In this document: one piece after another, positions 25,773-34,450 of the stretch
Position numbering within the stretch: position 1 is the stretch's first letter
Layout: the number at the start of each line of letters is the position of its first letter
NCBI GenBank assembly: GCA_038525525.1
Contig: JBCBHO010000005.1
Coordinates: 186,001 to 250,000, forward strand
Direction: 5' to 3'
Length of the DNA stretch: 64,000 nt
DNA from: Shimia_B sp038525525
GTDB taxonomy: Bacteria > Pseudomonadota > Alphaproteobacteria > Rhodobacterales > Rhodobacteraceae
Notes under the pieces: generated by a model
What the model saw: only the letters and a program-made list of their open reading frames with translations
Database searches by the model: none
What the model was told of the DNA's origin: nothing
Translations under genes and position numbers: made by a program

Positions 25773-26099
25773 TTATGCTTCCGGCGCATCGCCTTCGCGG
25801 GCGGCGTATTCCAGCCCCCCGCCCCGGTTGACGCCGTAGAGAAATGCAGCGCCGCCCCCCGGCGGTTCGCAACGGACCTCGACCCAGACGCGGCCCTGTT
25901 CGCCGGGCACGCCCACGCAATCGGTGACGGCGGCGCCGGGCCCGATGAGCGTGTCATGGTCGGTGATGTATTCGCCCGCGTAATATTCGATGACCGCGCT
26001 TTCGGTGACGGCATCGCGCTCGATGCGGAGCTTGAGGCCGGTATAGCCCACGATGAGGATCAGCACGAACACCGGCGCGAAATAGAGCCAGCGCGGCAT
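25773..26099 (-). CDS. Small single-helix membrane protein (108 aa)
   Basis: A 108-residue protein with one N-terminal transmembrane helix (MPRWLYFAPVFVLILIVGYTG) and a soluble domain with two cysteines. It starts at ATG 26099 in a TGATG overlap with the upstream gene, or at the adjacent GTG 26102 (one extra residue). No family recognised. Confidence 0.7.
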   Translation of the reverse strand: MPRWLYFAPVFVLILIVGYTGLKLRIERDAVTESAVIEYYAGEYITDHDTLIGPGAAVTDCVGVPGEQGRVWVEVRCEPPGGGAAFLYGVNRGGGLEYAAREGDAPEA

Positions 26100-26590
26100 C
26101 ACCGGAGGCTCGACACTTCGTCATAGAGCCGCTCGAGATCGCCCAGCGCCTGCCCGGCCGCGTCGGCGGCGCAGGCGGCGGCATCCCCTGTGCAGCTATG
26201 GGGGCTGAGCCAGCGGGCGGGCGTGGACAGGCGGCGTGCCTGAAGCGCGGGCAGCGCGTCGATGTCCACCCGGCGCAGCGCGCGCTCGATGTCGGCGCGC
26301 AGGGTCGCGGCCTCCGAGGACCACCGGCCGCTGAGCCCGTCGCGGCATTTCGTGCTCGCGCAATCCGCGAGCGCCGCGTCCCGGCACGCGGCACGGGCCA
26401 GCGCCGTGGCCGTTTTCATGAGCCGTGGATCGCAATCGGGGCCGGTGCAGCGCTCGTGCGGGAAGCGCTCCGAGAACGTCGCCATGACGCGCGCCTCGTA
26501 GCCGTCGCCGAGGCAGGCCTCGTATTCCGCCACGCCCGCCATGGCCGTGCCGGCCCAGGAGACGAGGAGGAGGACGGCCGCTCGGATCAC
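26099..26590 (-). CDS. Exported cysteine-rich protein, unknown
   Basis: A 163-residue protein beginning at GTG 26590, which overlaps the ivd stop (GTGA). A signal peptide (VIRAAVLLLVSWAGTAMA) precedes a helical body with eight cysteines, several in pairs (C-TGPD-C; C-ASTK-C). Probably periplasmic and disulfide-bonded. No domain recognised. Confidence 0.75.
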   Translation of the reverse strand: MIRAAVLLLVSWAGTAMAGVAEYEACLGDGYEARVMATFSERFPHERCTGPDCDPRLMKTATALARAACRDAALADCASTKCRDGLSGRWSSEAATLRADIERALRRVDIDALPALQARRLSTPARWLSPHSCTGDAAACAADAAGQALGDLERLYDEVSSLR

Positions 26591-27750
26591 GCCATGGCTC
26601 CCACGAGCTCACGGCCCACGAGCATGCGGCGGATCTCGGACGTGCCTGCGCCGATCTCCATGAGCTTGGCGTCGCGGAAGATGCGCGCGACGGGCGCGTC
26701 GTTGAGGAAGCCCGCGCCGCCCATGGCCTGGATCGCCTGGTGGGCCTGTTTCATGGCTTCTTCCGAGGCATAGAGGCAGCAGGCGGCGGCGTCCTGCCGC
26801 GTGACCTCGCCCCGGTCGCAGGCTTTGGCGACCTCGTACACGTAAGCCCGCGCAGAGTTCATGGCGGTGTACATGTCAGCGATCTTGCCCTGCATGAGCT
26901 GGAATGATCCGATGGGCTGGCCGAACTGCTTGCGCTCGCTGACATATGGCATGACCTCGTCGAGGCAGGCGGCCATGATGCCGAGCCCGATCCCCGCGAG
27001 GACGACGCGCTCGTAATCGAGGCCGGACATGAGGACCTGCACGCCCTTCCCTTCTTCGCCCAAGACGTTCTCGAAGGGGACTTCCACGTCCTCGAAGATG
27101 AGCTCGCCCGTGTTCGAGCCGCGCATGCCGAGCTTGTCGAAATGGGGCGAGGTGGAGAAGCCCGTCATCGCCTTCTCGATGAGGAAGGCGGTGATGCCCT
27201 TGGAGCCGCCGTCGGGATCCGTCTTGGCGTAGACGACCAGCGTGTCAGCGTCCGGGCCGTTGGTGATCCAGTACTTCGTGCCGTTGAGGCGGTAATGATC
27301 GTTTCGCTTTTCGGCGGCGAGCTTCATCGACACCACGTCCGATCCCGCTCCGGCCTCTGACATCGCGAGCGCGCCGACGTGATCGCCCGACACAAGCTTG
27401 GGCAGGTACTTGTCCTTTTGCGCGTCGCTGCCGTTCAGCTTGATCTGGTTCACGCAGAGGTTCGAATGGGCGCCGTAGCTGAGCGAGACGGAGGCCGAGG
27501 CCCGCGCGATTTCCTCGATGACGAGCGTATGGTCGAGATAGCCCATGGCCGCGCCGCCGTATTCCTCGTCCACCGTGATGCCGAGGAGGCCGAGATCGCC
27601 CATCTCCTTCCAGAGATCTTTCGGGAAGTCGTTCGTCCTGTCGATCTCGGCGGCCAGGGGCTTCACCCGCTCCTGCGCCCACCGATGGGCCACGTCGCGG
27701 ATGGCCTCGGCGTCCTCATCGAAATCGAACCTCATGGAATGATGAAACAT
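26587..27750 (-). CDS. ivd: Isovaleryl-CoA dehydrogenase
   Basis: A 387-residue acyl-CoA dehydrogenase that oxidises isovaleryl-CoA to 3-methylcrotonyl-CoA with FAD. Signatures: AMSEAGAGSDVVSMKL, YWITNGPDADTLVVYAKT, RKQFGQPIGSFQLMQ and QAMGGAGFLNDAPVARIFRD; the IGAGTSEIRR C-terminal motif is present. GAGGAAG precedes ATG 27750. It is the first gene of the leucine cluster, 17 bases downstream of a palindromic candidate operator. Confidence 0.95.
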   Translation of the reverse strand: MFHHSMRFDFDEDAEAIRDVAHRWAQERVKPLAAEIDRTNDFPKDLWKEMGDLGLLGITVDEEYGGAAMGYLDHTLVIEEIARASASVSLSYGAHSNLCVNQIKLNGSDAQKDKYLPKLVSGDHVGALAMSEAGAGSDVVSMKLAAEKRNDHYRLNGTKYWITNGPDADTLVVYAKTDPDGGSKGITAFLIEKAMTGFSTSPHFDKLGMRGSNTGELIFEDVEVPFENVLGEEGKGVQVLMSGLDYERVVLAGIGLGIMAACLDEVMPYVSERKQFGQPIGSFQLMQGKIADMYTAMNSARAYVYEVAKACDRGEVTRQDAAACCLYASEEAMKQAHQAIQAMGGAGFLNDAPVARIFRDAKLMEIGAGTSEIRRMLVGRELVGAMA

Positions 27751-27766
27751 CGCTTCCTCAAATAAT

Positions 27767-27780
27767 TGAACACTCGTTCA
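27767..27780 (-). promoter_or_regulatory. Candidate TetR-type operator upstream of ivd
   Basis: Perfect inverted repeat TGAAC-ACTC-GTTCA in an AT-rich patch (27761-27785) 17 bases before the ivd ATG. The shape fits operators of TetR-family acyl-CoA-responsive repressors, such as the LiuQ type controlling leucine-degradation genes. No regulator gene is present nearby, so it would act in trans. The symmetry is seen directly; the regulator identity is inference. Confidence 0.5.
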
Positions 27781-27814
27781 GAAAAGTAGCCCGAGGGCCC
27801 GCCCCTGTCCAGCG

Positions 27815-29005
27815 CTAGCGGCTCTGATGCACGGCGCTGACCTCTTGGCGAATGATGCGCGCGATGAGGGCGCAATCCTCGAGGCTGAAGGTGAGCGGAA
27901 GGCGCATATCCATCACGGCCCGCAGGATGCGGTCCGTGGCGGGCATGGGCTCGGGGTCCGCGTAGTGCCAGCTCTGGTAGGTGGAGGTGAAGGCCACGGG
28001 CTCCGGCGCACCGAACCACTTGAGTTCCACCCCCCGCGCGGCACAGCGCGAAACGACGGCGCGGATCGCGTCGTCGGCCCAGTCGAGCAGCAGGAACTGA
28101 TAGGACGAGGCCACGAAGGCCTCCCGCGTGTCGCGCCTGATCCGCGTGAGGCCGGGGCACTCGGCGAGGCCGTCATCGACGGCGGCGTACCGGGCGTTCC
28201 AGTGCGCGCATTGCGCCTCCAGCCGCTTGAGTTGCGGGCGCAGGATCGCGGCGCGGAGATTATCCATGCGGCCGGAGATATTGGGCATGTCGTACTTGAT
28301 GCCCTCGAAGGCCTCGGGCGGCGGTGCGGCGCGGTGCTTGCCATAGAGCATGTAGCTGCCCGAGAGCATGACGGCCCGCGCCATGATCTCGGCGTCATCG
28401 CTGACGATGAAGCCGCCCTCGCCGGAATTGACGTGCTTGTAGGTCTGCGTGGAGTAGCAGCCCACATGGCCGTGGCGCCCGCTCCAGACACCGTTCCACT
28501 GCGCGCCCATGGTGTGCGCGCAATCCTCGATGACGATGAGCCCCTCGCGGGCGGCGAGCGTCATCACCGCGTCCATGTCGCAGATATGGCCGCGCATGTG
28601 AGAGAGCATCAGCACCCGCGCCGCGCCCGCCTTGGCGGCGAGATCGGCGAGGTCGATGGTGAGCCCTTCCGTGACCCCAACGAAGACCGGATGCGCGCCC
28701 ACGCTGGCGATGGCGCCGGGCACGGGCGCGAGGGTGAACGCATTGGAGAGCACCGGGTCGCCGGGCTTCACACCCGCGGCGCGGAGCGCGCAGGACAGCG
28801 CGTAGCCCCCCGAGGCCACGGCGAGGCAGTACTTCGCGTCCATCTGCGCGGCGAACTCTTCCTCGAGGCGGGCGGTCTCGGCCACCTCCCCCTCGGCCTC
28901 GTTGTAGCGGTGCAGCCGCCCGTGGCGCAGCACGTCGAGCGCCGCGACGATCCCCTCCTCGGGGATCGGTTCCTGCTGCGTGAAGCTGCCGGTGAAGGTC
29001 TCCAT
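27815..29005 (-). CDS. DegT/DnrJ/EryC1/StrS family aminotransferase
   Basis: A 396-residue PLP-dependent aminotransferase of the sugar-aminotransferase group. EDCAHTMGAQWNG and STQTYKHVNSGEGGF contain the PLP-contacting Asp and the catalytic Lys respectively. Such enzymes usually aminate UDP- or dTDP-keto-sugars or act in antibiotic pathways, but no sugar-modifying neighbours are present, so the substrate is unknown. It lies upstream of ivd on the same strand and before the HAD phosphatase. Confidence 0.9.
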   Translation of the reverse strand: METFTGSFTQQEPIPEEGIVAALDVLRHGRLHRYNEAEGEVAETARLEEEFAAQMDAKYCLAVASGGYALSCALRAAGVKPGDPVLSNAFTLAPVPGAIASVGAHPVFVGVTEGLTIDLADLAAKAGAARVLMLSHMRGHICDMDAVMTLAAREGLIVIEDCAHTMGAQWNGVWSGRHGHVGCYSTQTYKHVNSGEGGFIVSDDAEIMARAVMLSGSYMLYGKHRAAPPPEAFEGIKYDMPNISGRMDNLRAAILRPQLKRLEAQCAHWNARYAAVDDGLAECPGLTRIRRDTREAFVASSYQFLLLDWADDAIRAVVSRCAARGVELKWFGAPEPVAFTSTYQSWHYADPEPMPATDRILRAVMDMRLPLTFSLEDCALIARIIRQEVSAVHQSR

Positions 29006-29037
29006 GGCAGGGTGCTAGGCGGCGCGCGCGGGCAACG

Positions 29038-29700
29038 TCAAGGGAGGAGCCGCGCGGCCAGGGCGGGAAGCGCGGCGTAATCTTCGAGCCATGCATCCGG
29101 CGACATCTCCGCGCGGCTCGCCGCATCGGGGCTGAAGGAGACCGAGACCGATGGCACCCCCGCGGCCCGCGCTGTGCGTTCGTCGGTCATGCTGTCGCCT
29201 ACGAGGAGCGCGCGCTTCGGGTCCCCGCCCACGCGCGCCACCGCCTCGAAAAAGGGCGCGGGGTCGGGCTTGCGCACCGGGAGCGTGTCCGCCCCGACAA
29301 GCGCGCCGAAGCGGTCGCGCACCCCGAGAGAGGTCATGAGCGCCTCCGCGAGGCCCTCGGGCTTGTTAGTGCAGATCGCCACGCTGAAGCCCTCCGCGCG
29401 GAGGCGCTCCACGGCCTCGAGCGCCCCGGGATAGAGCACCGTGTGATGATCGAGCGCCGCCGCGTAGTGCCGCAAGAGCTTGGGATATTCCGCCTCCACC
29501 GCCTCCGCGCCATGGCCCTCGACCCGCGAAAAGCCGAGCGCCAGCATGGCCTTACCGCCCCGGAGCGCCGTGCCCGCGTCGCCCGCTCCAAGGAGCCGGC
29601 CCAGACCCAGCCCCTCGAAACAGGCATTGGCCGCCGCCAGAAGATCCCCGCTCGTATCGGCGAGCGTCCCATCGAGATCAAAAATCACACTGCGCATCAT
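29038..29700 (-). CDS. HAD-family hydrolase, probably phosphoglycolate phosphatase
   Basis: A 220-residue HAD-superfamily phosphatase of the Gph/PGP type. Motif I reads FDLDGTLAD near the N-terminus, motif II ICTNKPEG, and motifs III/IV KPDPAPFF and GDSMTDERTA. ATG 29700 is followed by a second ATG at 29697 that could also be used. Divergent from glmU across about 105 bases, which contain an AT-rich patch suited to promoters. Confidence 0.88.
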   Translation of the reverse strand: MMRSVIFDLDGTLADTSGDLLAAANACFEGLGLGRLLGAGDAGTALRGGKAMLALGFSRVEGHGAEAVEAEYPKLLRHYAAALDHHTVLYPGALEAVERLRAEGFSVAICTNKPEGLAEALMTSLGVRDRFGALVGADTLPVRKPDPAPFFEAVARVGGDPKRALLVGDSMTDERTARAAGVPSVSVSFSPDAASRAEMSPDAWLEDYAALPALAARLLP

Positions 29701-29806
29701 TCCGCCGAGCCCCGTTTCACATCGACACGCAAAGTGACGGCCAAATGCCTTGCGGCAAGCCCGCATTTGATGGTTATCAAAAAGAAAACAAAACCGAGGT
29801 CCGAGT

Positions 29807-31153
29807 ATGCCCACTGCACTCATCGTCCTGGCCGCCGGGCGCGGCACGCGGATGCAATCGGACCTGCCCAAGGTGCTCCACGAGATCGCGGGCGCGCCGC
29901 TTCTTGTCCATGCGCTCGACAGCGCGCGGGAGCTGGAGGCCGAGCGGAAGATCGTCGTCACCGGGTCCGGCGCCGAGGCGGTGGAGGCCGCGGCGATGGC
30001 CCATGACGAGACCCTGACTTGCGTCCGGCAGACCGAGCAGCTCGGCACCGGGCATGCCGTGCTTCAGGCAAAGGAGGCCCTCGCGGGCCACGAGGGCCCC
30101 GCCTTCGTGCTCTACGGCGACACGCCCTTCATCCGCCCCGAGACGCTGCGCGCCATGGCGGAGGCGCTCGAGGAGGCCAGCGTCGTCGTGCTCGGCTTCG
30201 AGGCCGCCGATCCCGGGCAATACGGGCGCCTCGTGACGGAGGGCGACCGGCTCCTCCGGATCGTGGAATGGAAGGACGCCTCCGCGCAGGAACGCGCGAT
30301 CACCCTCTGCAACAGCGGGCTCATCGCCGCCGATACCACGCTCCTTTTCGAGCTTCTCGGCGAGGTGACGAACACCAACGCGGCGGGCGAATACTACCTG
30401 ACCGACCTGCCAGGCCTCGCTGGCCAACGCGGGCTCGTCACGCGCGTCGTCACCTGCCCGGAGGAAGAGACGCTGGGGATCAATTCCCGGACAGACCTCG
30501 CCGCCGCCACGGCCGCGTTCCAGGCGCGGGCCCGGCGCGAGGCGCTGGAAGACGGTGCGCAACTCGACGCGCCCGACACCGTCTTTTTCGCCTACGACAC
30601 GGTGCTCGGCCGGGATTGCACGGTGGAGCCCAATGTCGTCTTCGGACCGGGCGTGACCGTGGAGACCGGGGCCCGCATCCGTGCGTTTTCCCATCTCGAG
30701 GGGTGCCATGTCGCCCGCGGGGCCGTCGTGGGCCCCTATGCCCGCCTCCGCCCCGGCGCGGAGCTCGCCGAGGACGTGCGCGTGGGCAATTTCGTGGAGG
30801 TGAAGGCCGCCGAGATCGGCGAAGGCGCCAAGATCAATCACCTATCCTATATCGGCGACGCGGCCATCGGCGCGGGCACGAATGTGGGCGCGGGCACCAT
30901 CACCTGCAACTACGACGGCGTCATGAAGCACCACACGGAGATCGGGAAAAACGCCTTCATCGGCTCCAATACCATGCTCGTGGCGCCGGTGACGGTGGGC
31001 GACGAGGCCATGACGGGCTCGGGCTCCGTCATCACGAGGGACGTCCCCGAAGGAGACCTTGCCGTCGCCCGCGCGCGGCAAGAGAACAAGCCCGGCCTCG
31101 CGCGGCGGCTGATGGCCAAGCTGCGCGACATCAAGGCGAAGAAAGGCAAGTAA
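29807..31153 (+). CDS. glmU: Bifunctional GlmU uridylyltransferase/acetyltransferase
   Basis: A 448-residue enzyme making UDP-N-acetylglucosamine for peptidoglycan and LPS. The N-terminal pyrophosphorylase domain carries LAAGRGTRM and GDTPFI. The C-terminal left-handed beta-helix carries hexapeptide repeats and the acetyltransferase segments NHLSYIGDA and AGTITCNYDG. glmS starts immediately after its stop, so the two successive steps of hexosamine activation are co-expressed. Confidence 0.97.
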   Translation: MPTALIVLAAGRGTRMQSDLPKVLHEIAGAPLLVHALDSARELEAERKIVVTGSGAEAVEAAAMAHDETLTCVRQTEQLGTGHAVLQAKEALAGHEGPAFVLYGDTPFIRPETLRAMAEALEEASVVVLGFEAADPGQYGRLVTEGDRLLRIVEWKDASAQERAITLCNSGLIAADTTLLFELLGEVTNTNAAGEYYLTDLPGLAGQRGLVTRVVTCPEEETLGINSRTDLAAATAAFQARARREALEDGAQLDAPDTVFFAYDTVLGRDCTVEPNVVFGPGVTVETGARIRAFSHLEGCHVARGAVVGPYARLRPGAELAEDVRVGNFVEVKAAEIGEGAKINHLSYIGDAAIGAGTNVGAGTITCNYDGVMKHHTEIGKNAFIGSNTMLVAPVTVGDEAMTGSGSVITRDVPEGDLAVARARQENKPGLARRLMAKLRDIKAKKGK

Positions 31154-32959
31154 ATGTGCGGCATCGTTGGAATTCTCGGAAAGCACGAAGTCGCGCCCAT
31201 GCTCGTCGAGGGGCTTCGGCGGCTCGAATATCGCGGCTATGACAGCGCGGGCATTGCCACCGTCAACGACGGCGCGCTCGACCGCCGCCGCGCGGTGGGT
31301 AAGCTCGTCAACCTGAGCGATCTCCTCGTGCACCAGCCGCTCGCGGGCAAATCCGGGATCGGGCATACCCGTTGGGCCACCCACGGCGCGCCCACCGAGC
31401 TCAACGCCCATCCCCACCGCGCCGCCAAGGTCGCCGTCGTCCATAACGGGATCGTGGAGAATTACCGGGAGCTGCGCGACGAGCTGAAGACGCACGGGAT
31501 CGAGTTCGTCACGCAAACCGATACCGAGACGGTCGCCCTCCTCTGCCAGCATTTCATGGATGGCGGGCAATCGCCCGTGGATGCGGCGCGGAGCACCGTG
31601 GCCCGGCTCGAGGGCGCCTTTGCGCTGGCCTTTCTCTTCGACGGGCTGCCTGACCTCATGGTCGCCGCGCGGAAGGGCTCACCCCTCGCCATCGGGCACG
31701 GCGAGGGCGAGGTCTTCCTCGGCTCCGACGCCATCGCGCTCGCGCCGCTCACGGATCGCATCACCTATCTCGAAGAGGGCGACTTCGCCGTCCTCACCCG
31801 CCAGAGCATCGACATCGAGGACGCCCATGGCCGCCGCGCCAACCGCGCCGTGCAAACCATCCAGATCGACACCGCCCAGGCCGACAAGGGCAGCCACAAG
31901 CATTTCATGGCCAAGGAAATCGCCGAGCAGCCCGCCGTCATCGACCGCTGCCTTGCGGCCTATCTCGATGGGGACACGATCACGCTGCCCGCCGGGTTCG
32001 ATTTCGAGGGGATCGAGCGCGTCACACTCGTGGCCTGCGGCACGGCCTTTTATGCCTGCATGGTGGCCAAGTACTGGTTCGAGCAGCTGGCGCGTCTCCC
32101 CGTGGAGATCGATATCGCCTCCGAATTCCGCTACCGCGAGCCCCCAGTGAGCCCGAACACGCTCGCGATTTTCGTGAGCCAATCCGGCGAGACGGCAGAT
32201 ACGCTGGCCGCGCTCCGCTACATGGAAGGCAGGGCCGCCAAGATCGCCGCCGTCGTCAACGTCACGACCTCGACCATCGCGCGGGAGAGCGACCTCGTCT
32301 TCCCCATCCATGCGGGCACCGAGATCGGCGTGGCCTCCACGAAGGCCTTCACCTGCCAGCTCACGGTGCTGGCGCTTCTCGCGCTGAAGGCCGCTGTCGC
32401 CAAGGGGCAGCCCCTGCCCGAAGACGCCCTCGAAAATCTGCGCCTCGTGCCAGGCCTCGTGCAGCACGCGCTCACGCTGGCCCAACGGTCCACCGATGTC
32501 TCGCGGTCGCTGGCGGAGGCACGCGATATCATCTTCCTCGGCCGCGGCGCGCTCTATCCTCTGGCGATGGAGGGCGCGCTGAAGCTGAAGGAAATCAGCT
32601 ACATCCACGCCGAAGGTTATGCATCAGGTGAGCTGAAGCACGGCCCCATCGCCCTCATCGACGACAGCGTGCCCGTGGTCGTGATGGCCCCGCGCGACGC
32701 GCTCTTCGACAAGACGGTCTCCAACATGCAGGAGGTGATGGCGCGCGGCGGGCGCGTCGTGCTCATCACCGATAGCGCAGGCGCGAAGATGGCGGGCGAC
32801 GGCGCGTGGGAGACGATCCTCCTGCCCGAGATCGACCCGATCTTCGCGCCCATCCTCTATGCGGTGCCCGCGCAGATGCTCGCCTACTACACCGCCGTGG
32901 CGAAGGGGACGGACGTGGACCAGCCGCGCAACCTCGCGAAATCCGTCACCGTGGAATAG
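31154..32959 (+). CDS. glmS: Glucosamine-6-phosphate synthase (isomerizing)
   Basis: A 601-residue glutamine:fructose-6-phosphate amidotransferase. The N-terminal nucleophile is Cys2 (MCGIVGILG), followed by the GHTRWATHG glutamine site. Two SIS domains hold SQSGETADTLAALR and SYIHAEGYASGELKHGP, and the conserved C-terminus ends NLAKSVTVE. It supplies glucosamine-6-phosphate for the pathway of the adjacent glmU (GlmM is not in the window). It ends three bases before the convergent lipoprotein gene. Confidence 0.98.
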   Translation: MCGIVGILGKHEVAPMLVEGLRRLEYRGYDSAGIATVNDGALDRRRAVGKLVNLSDLLVHQPLAGKSGIGHTRWATHGAPTELNAHPHRAAKVAVVHNGIVENYRELRDELKTHGIEFVTQTDTETVALLCQHFMDGGQSPVDAARSTVARLEGAFALAFLFDGLPDLMVAARKGSPLAIGHGEGEVFLGSDAIALAPLTDRITYLEEGDFAVLTRQSIDIEDAHGRRANRAVQTIQIDTAQADKGSHKHFMAKEIAEQPAVIDRCLAAYLDGDTITLPAGFDFEGIERVTLVACGTAFYACMVAKYWFEQLARLPVEIDIASEFRYREPPVSPNTLAIFVSQSGETADTLAALRYMEGRAAKIAAVVNVTTSTIARESDLVFPIHAGTEIGVASTKAFTCQLTVLALLALKAAVAKGQPLPEDALENLRLVPGLVQHALTLAQRSTDVSRSLAEARDIIFLGRGALYPLAMEGALKLKEISYIHAEGYASGELKHGPIALIDDSVPVVVMAPRDALFDKTVSNMQEVMARGGRVVLITDSAGAKMAGDGAWETILLPEIDPIFAPILYAVPAQMLAYYTAVAKGTDVDQPRNLAKSVTVE

Positions 32960-32962
32960 CGC

Positions 32963-33355
32963 TCAAAGCGGCGTCACGCGGAGCGGAACCACCGCCGTCA
33001 GCGGCACGCCGAGCCCCTGCAGCGCCGCCAGCGACGCCCGGCTCCCCGCCGTGCGCGCCCCGTCGATGGGGATGAGCGTGACGTCGAGCGAGGCCCCCGT
33101 GGCCACCGCCGTGATGCGGCCGGGCCCTTGCCTGTCGACAAGCGGTGTCCGCAGCCAGAGCCCGGGCTCGGCCGCGTTGCCCAAGGTCGCGAGGGTCTCT
33201 GCCGGGGCTGCGGCGGTGGCGGGCGGCGCGTCAGGCGCTGCCGCGTCGGGCTCGGGCACCGGTGCCGCCTCCTCCACCGGAGCAGGGCCGACCGGAGCGG
33301 CGAACTCCGCGCATCCCGCACAGAACGCCAGAAAAGCCATCACAATCACGCGCAT
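32963..33355 (-). CDS. Putative lipoprotein, beta-sandwich type
   Basis: A 130-residue protein. The signal peptide MRVIVMAFLAFCAGC ends in a near-lipobox with Cys at -3. A proline/alanine-rich linker leads to a small domain with GLWLRTPLV, GPGRITAVATGASLDVTLIPI and LAALQGLGVPLT. Relatives are mislabelled D-galactarate dehydratase in Roseobacter genomes (recollection); nothing here supports that enzyme. Probably anchored in the outer or inner membrane. Confidence 0.8.
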   Translation of the reverse strand: MRVIVMAFLAFCAGCAEFAAPVGPAPVEEAAPVPEPDAAAPDAPPATAAAPAETLATLGNAAEPGLWLRTPLVDRQGPGRITAVATGASLDVTLIPIDGARTAGSRASLAALQGLGVPLTAVVPLRVTPL

Positions 33356-33436
33356 GCCTACCGCTACCGCCCTCAAGGGACGCGCGCAACAGGCGGGGGG
33401 CTTCACACGGCAACGGACCGCGCATAGACCTTTGCC

Positions 33437-34447
33437 ATGGCCAACGCCCCTGCCCTCGTCGATCCGTTCCAGCGCGCGATCACCTACCTGCGCCTCTCGG
33501 TGACGGATCGCTGCGATTTCCGCTGCGTCTATTGCATGTCGGAGCAGATGACCTTCCTGCCGAAGGCGGAGCTTTTGTCGCTGGAAGAGCTCGACCGGCT
33601 GGCCTCGGCCTTCATCCGGCTGGGCGTGGAAAAGCTGCGCATCACCGGCGGCGAGCCCCTCGTCCGGCGTGATATCATGCAATTCTTCGAGGCCATGGGG
33701 CGGCACCTGCGCAGCGGCGCGCTCAAGGAGCTCACCGTGACGACGAACGGCTCCCAGCTTGCCCGCTTTGCCGATGATCTTGCCCGGGCTGGCGTCCAGC
33801 GCATCAACGTCTCGCTCGACACGCTCGACGCCGTGAAATTCAAGGAGGTCACGCGCTGGGGGCGGCTCGCGCAGGTGCTCGACGGGCTCGATGCCGCGCA
33901 GGCCGCCGGGCTCCGCGTGAAGCTCAACACCGTCGCGCTCAAGGGCTTCAACGAGGAGGAGCTCTTCGACCTTCTCGCCTTTTGCGAGACGCGCGGGATG
34001 GACATCACCTTCATCGAGGTCATGCCCATGGGCGATCTCGGCAACGAAGACCGGATCGATCAGTACTGGCCCCTGTCGGACCTGCGCGCGCGCCTCGCCG
34101 CGCGCTACACGCTCACCGAGCTCAGCCACCGCACGGGCGGCCCGGCGAGATACGTGCGCATCAACGAGACGGGGCAGCAGGTGGGCTTCATCACGCCGCT
34201 CACGCACAATTTCTGCGAAAGCTGCAACCGCGTGCGCGTCACCTGCACCGGCGAGATCTTCACCTGCCTCGGGCAGGAGGGAAAATCCGACCTGCGCGCC
34301 CCGCTCCGCGCCTCCCCCGAAGATGCCCCGCTCGAAGAGGCGATCCGCGCGGCCATCGGGCTCAAGCCTCGCGGGCATGATTTCGACTATGCCCGCGGCG
34401 TGGCCGACGGGCAGGTGAGCCGGCACATGTCCCATACCGGCGGCTAG
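33437..34447 (+). CDS. moaA: GTP 3',8-cyclase
   Basis: A 336-residue radical SAM enzyme for the first step of molybdenum-cofactor synthesis. The N-terminal cluster motif reads CDFRCVYC (Cys26, Cys30, Cys33). The second cluster motif CESCNRVRVTC...C and the C-terminal Gly-Gly needed for activity (SHTGG) are both present. It is followed three bases later by the Kdo transferase gene. No other moa genes are nearby. Confidence 0.96.
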   Translation: MANAPALVDPFQRAITYLRLSVTDRCDFRCVYCMSEQMTFLPKAELLSLEELDRLASAFIRLGVEKLRITGGEPLVRRDIMQFFEAMGRHLRSGALKELTVTTNGSQLARFADDLARAGVQRINVSLDTLDAVKFKEVTRWGRLAQVLDGLDAAQAAGLRVKLNTVALKGFNEEELFDLLAFCETRGMDITFIEVMPMGDLGNEDRIDQYWPLSDLRARLAARYTLTELSHRTGGPARYVRINETGQQVGFITPLTHNFCESCNRVRVTCTGEIFTCLGQEGKSDLRAPLRASPEDAPLEEAIRAAIGLKPRGHDFDYARGVADGQVSRHMSHTGG

Positions 34448-34450
34448 GAC

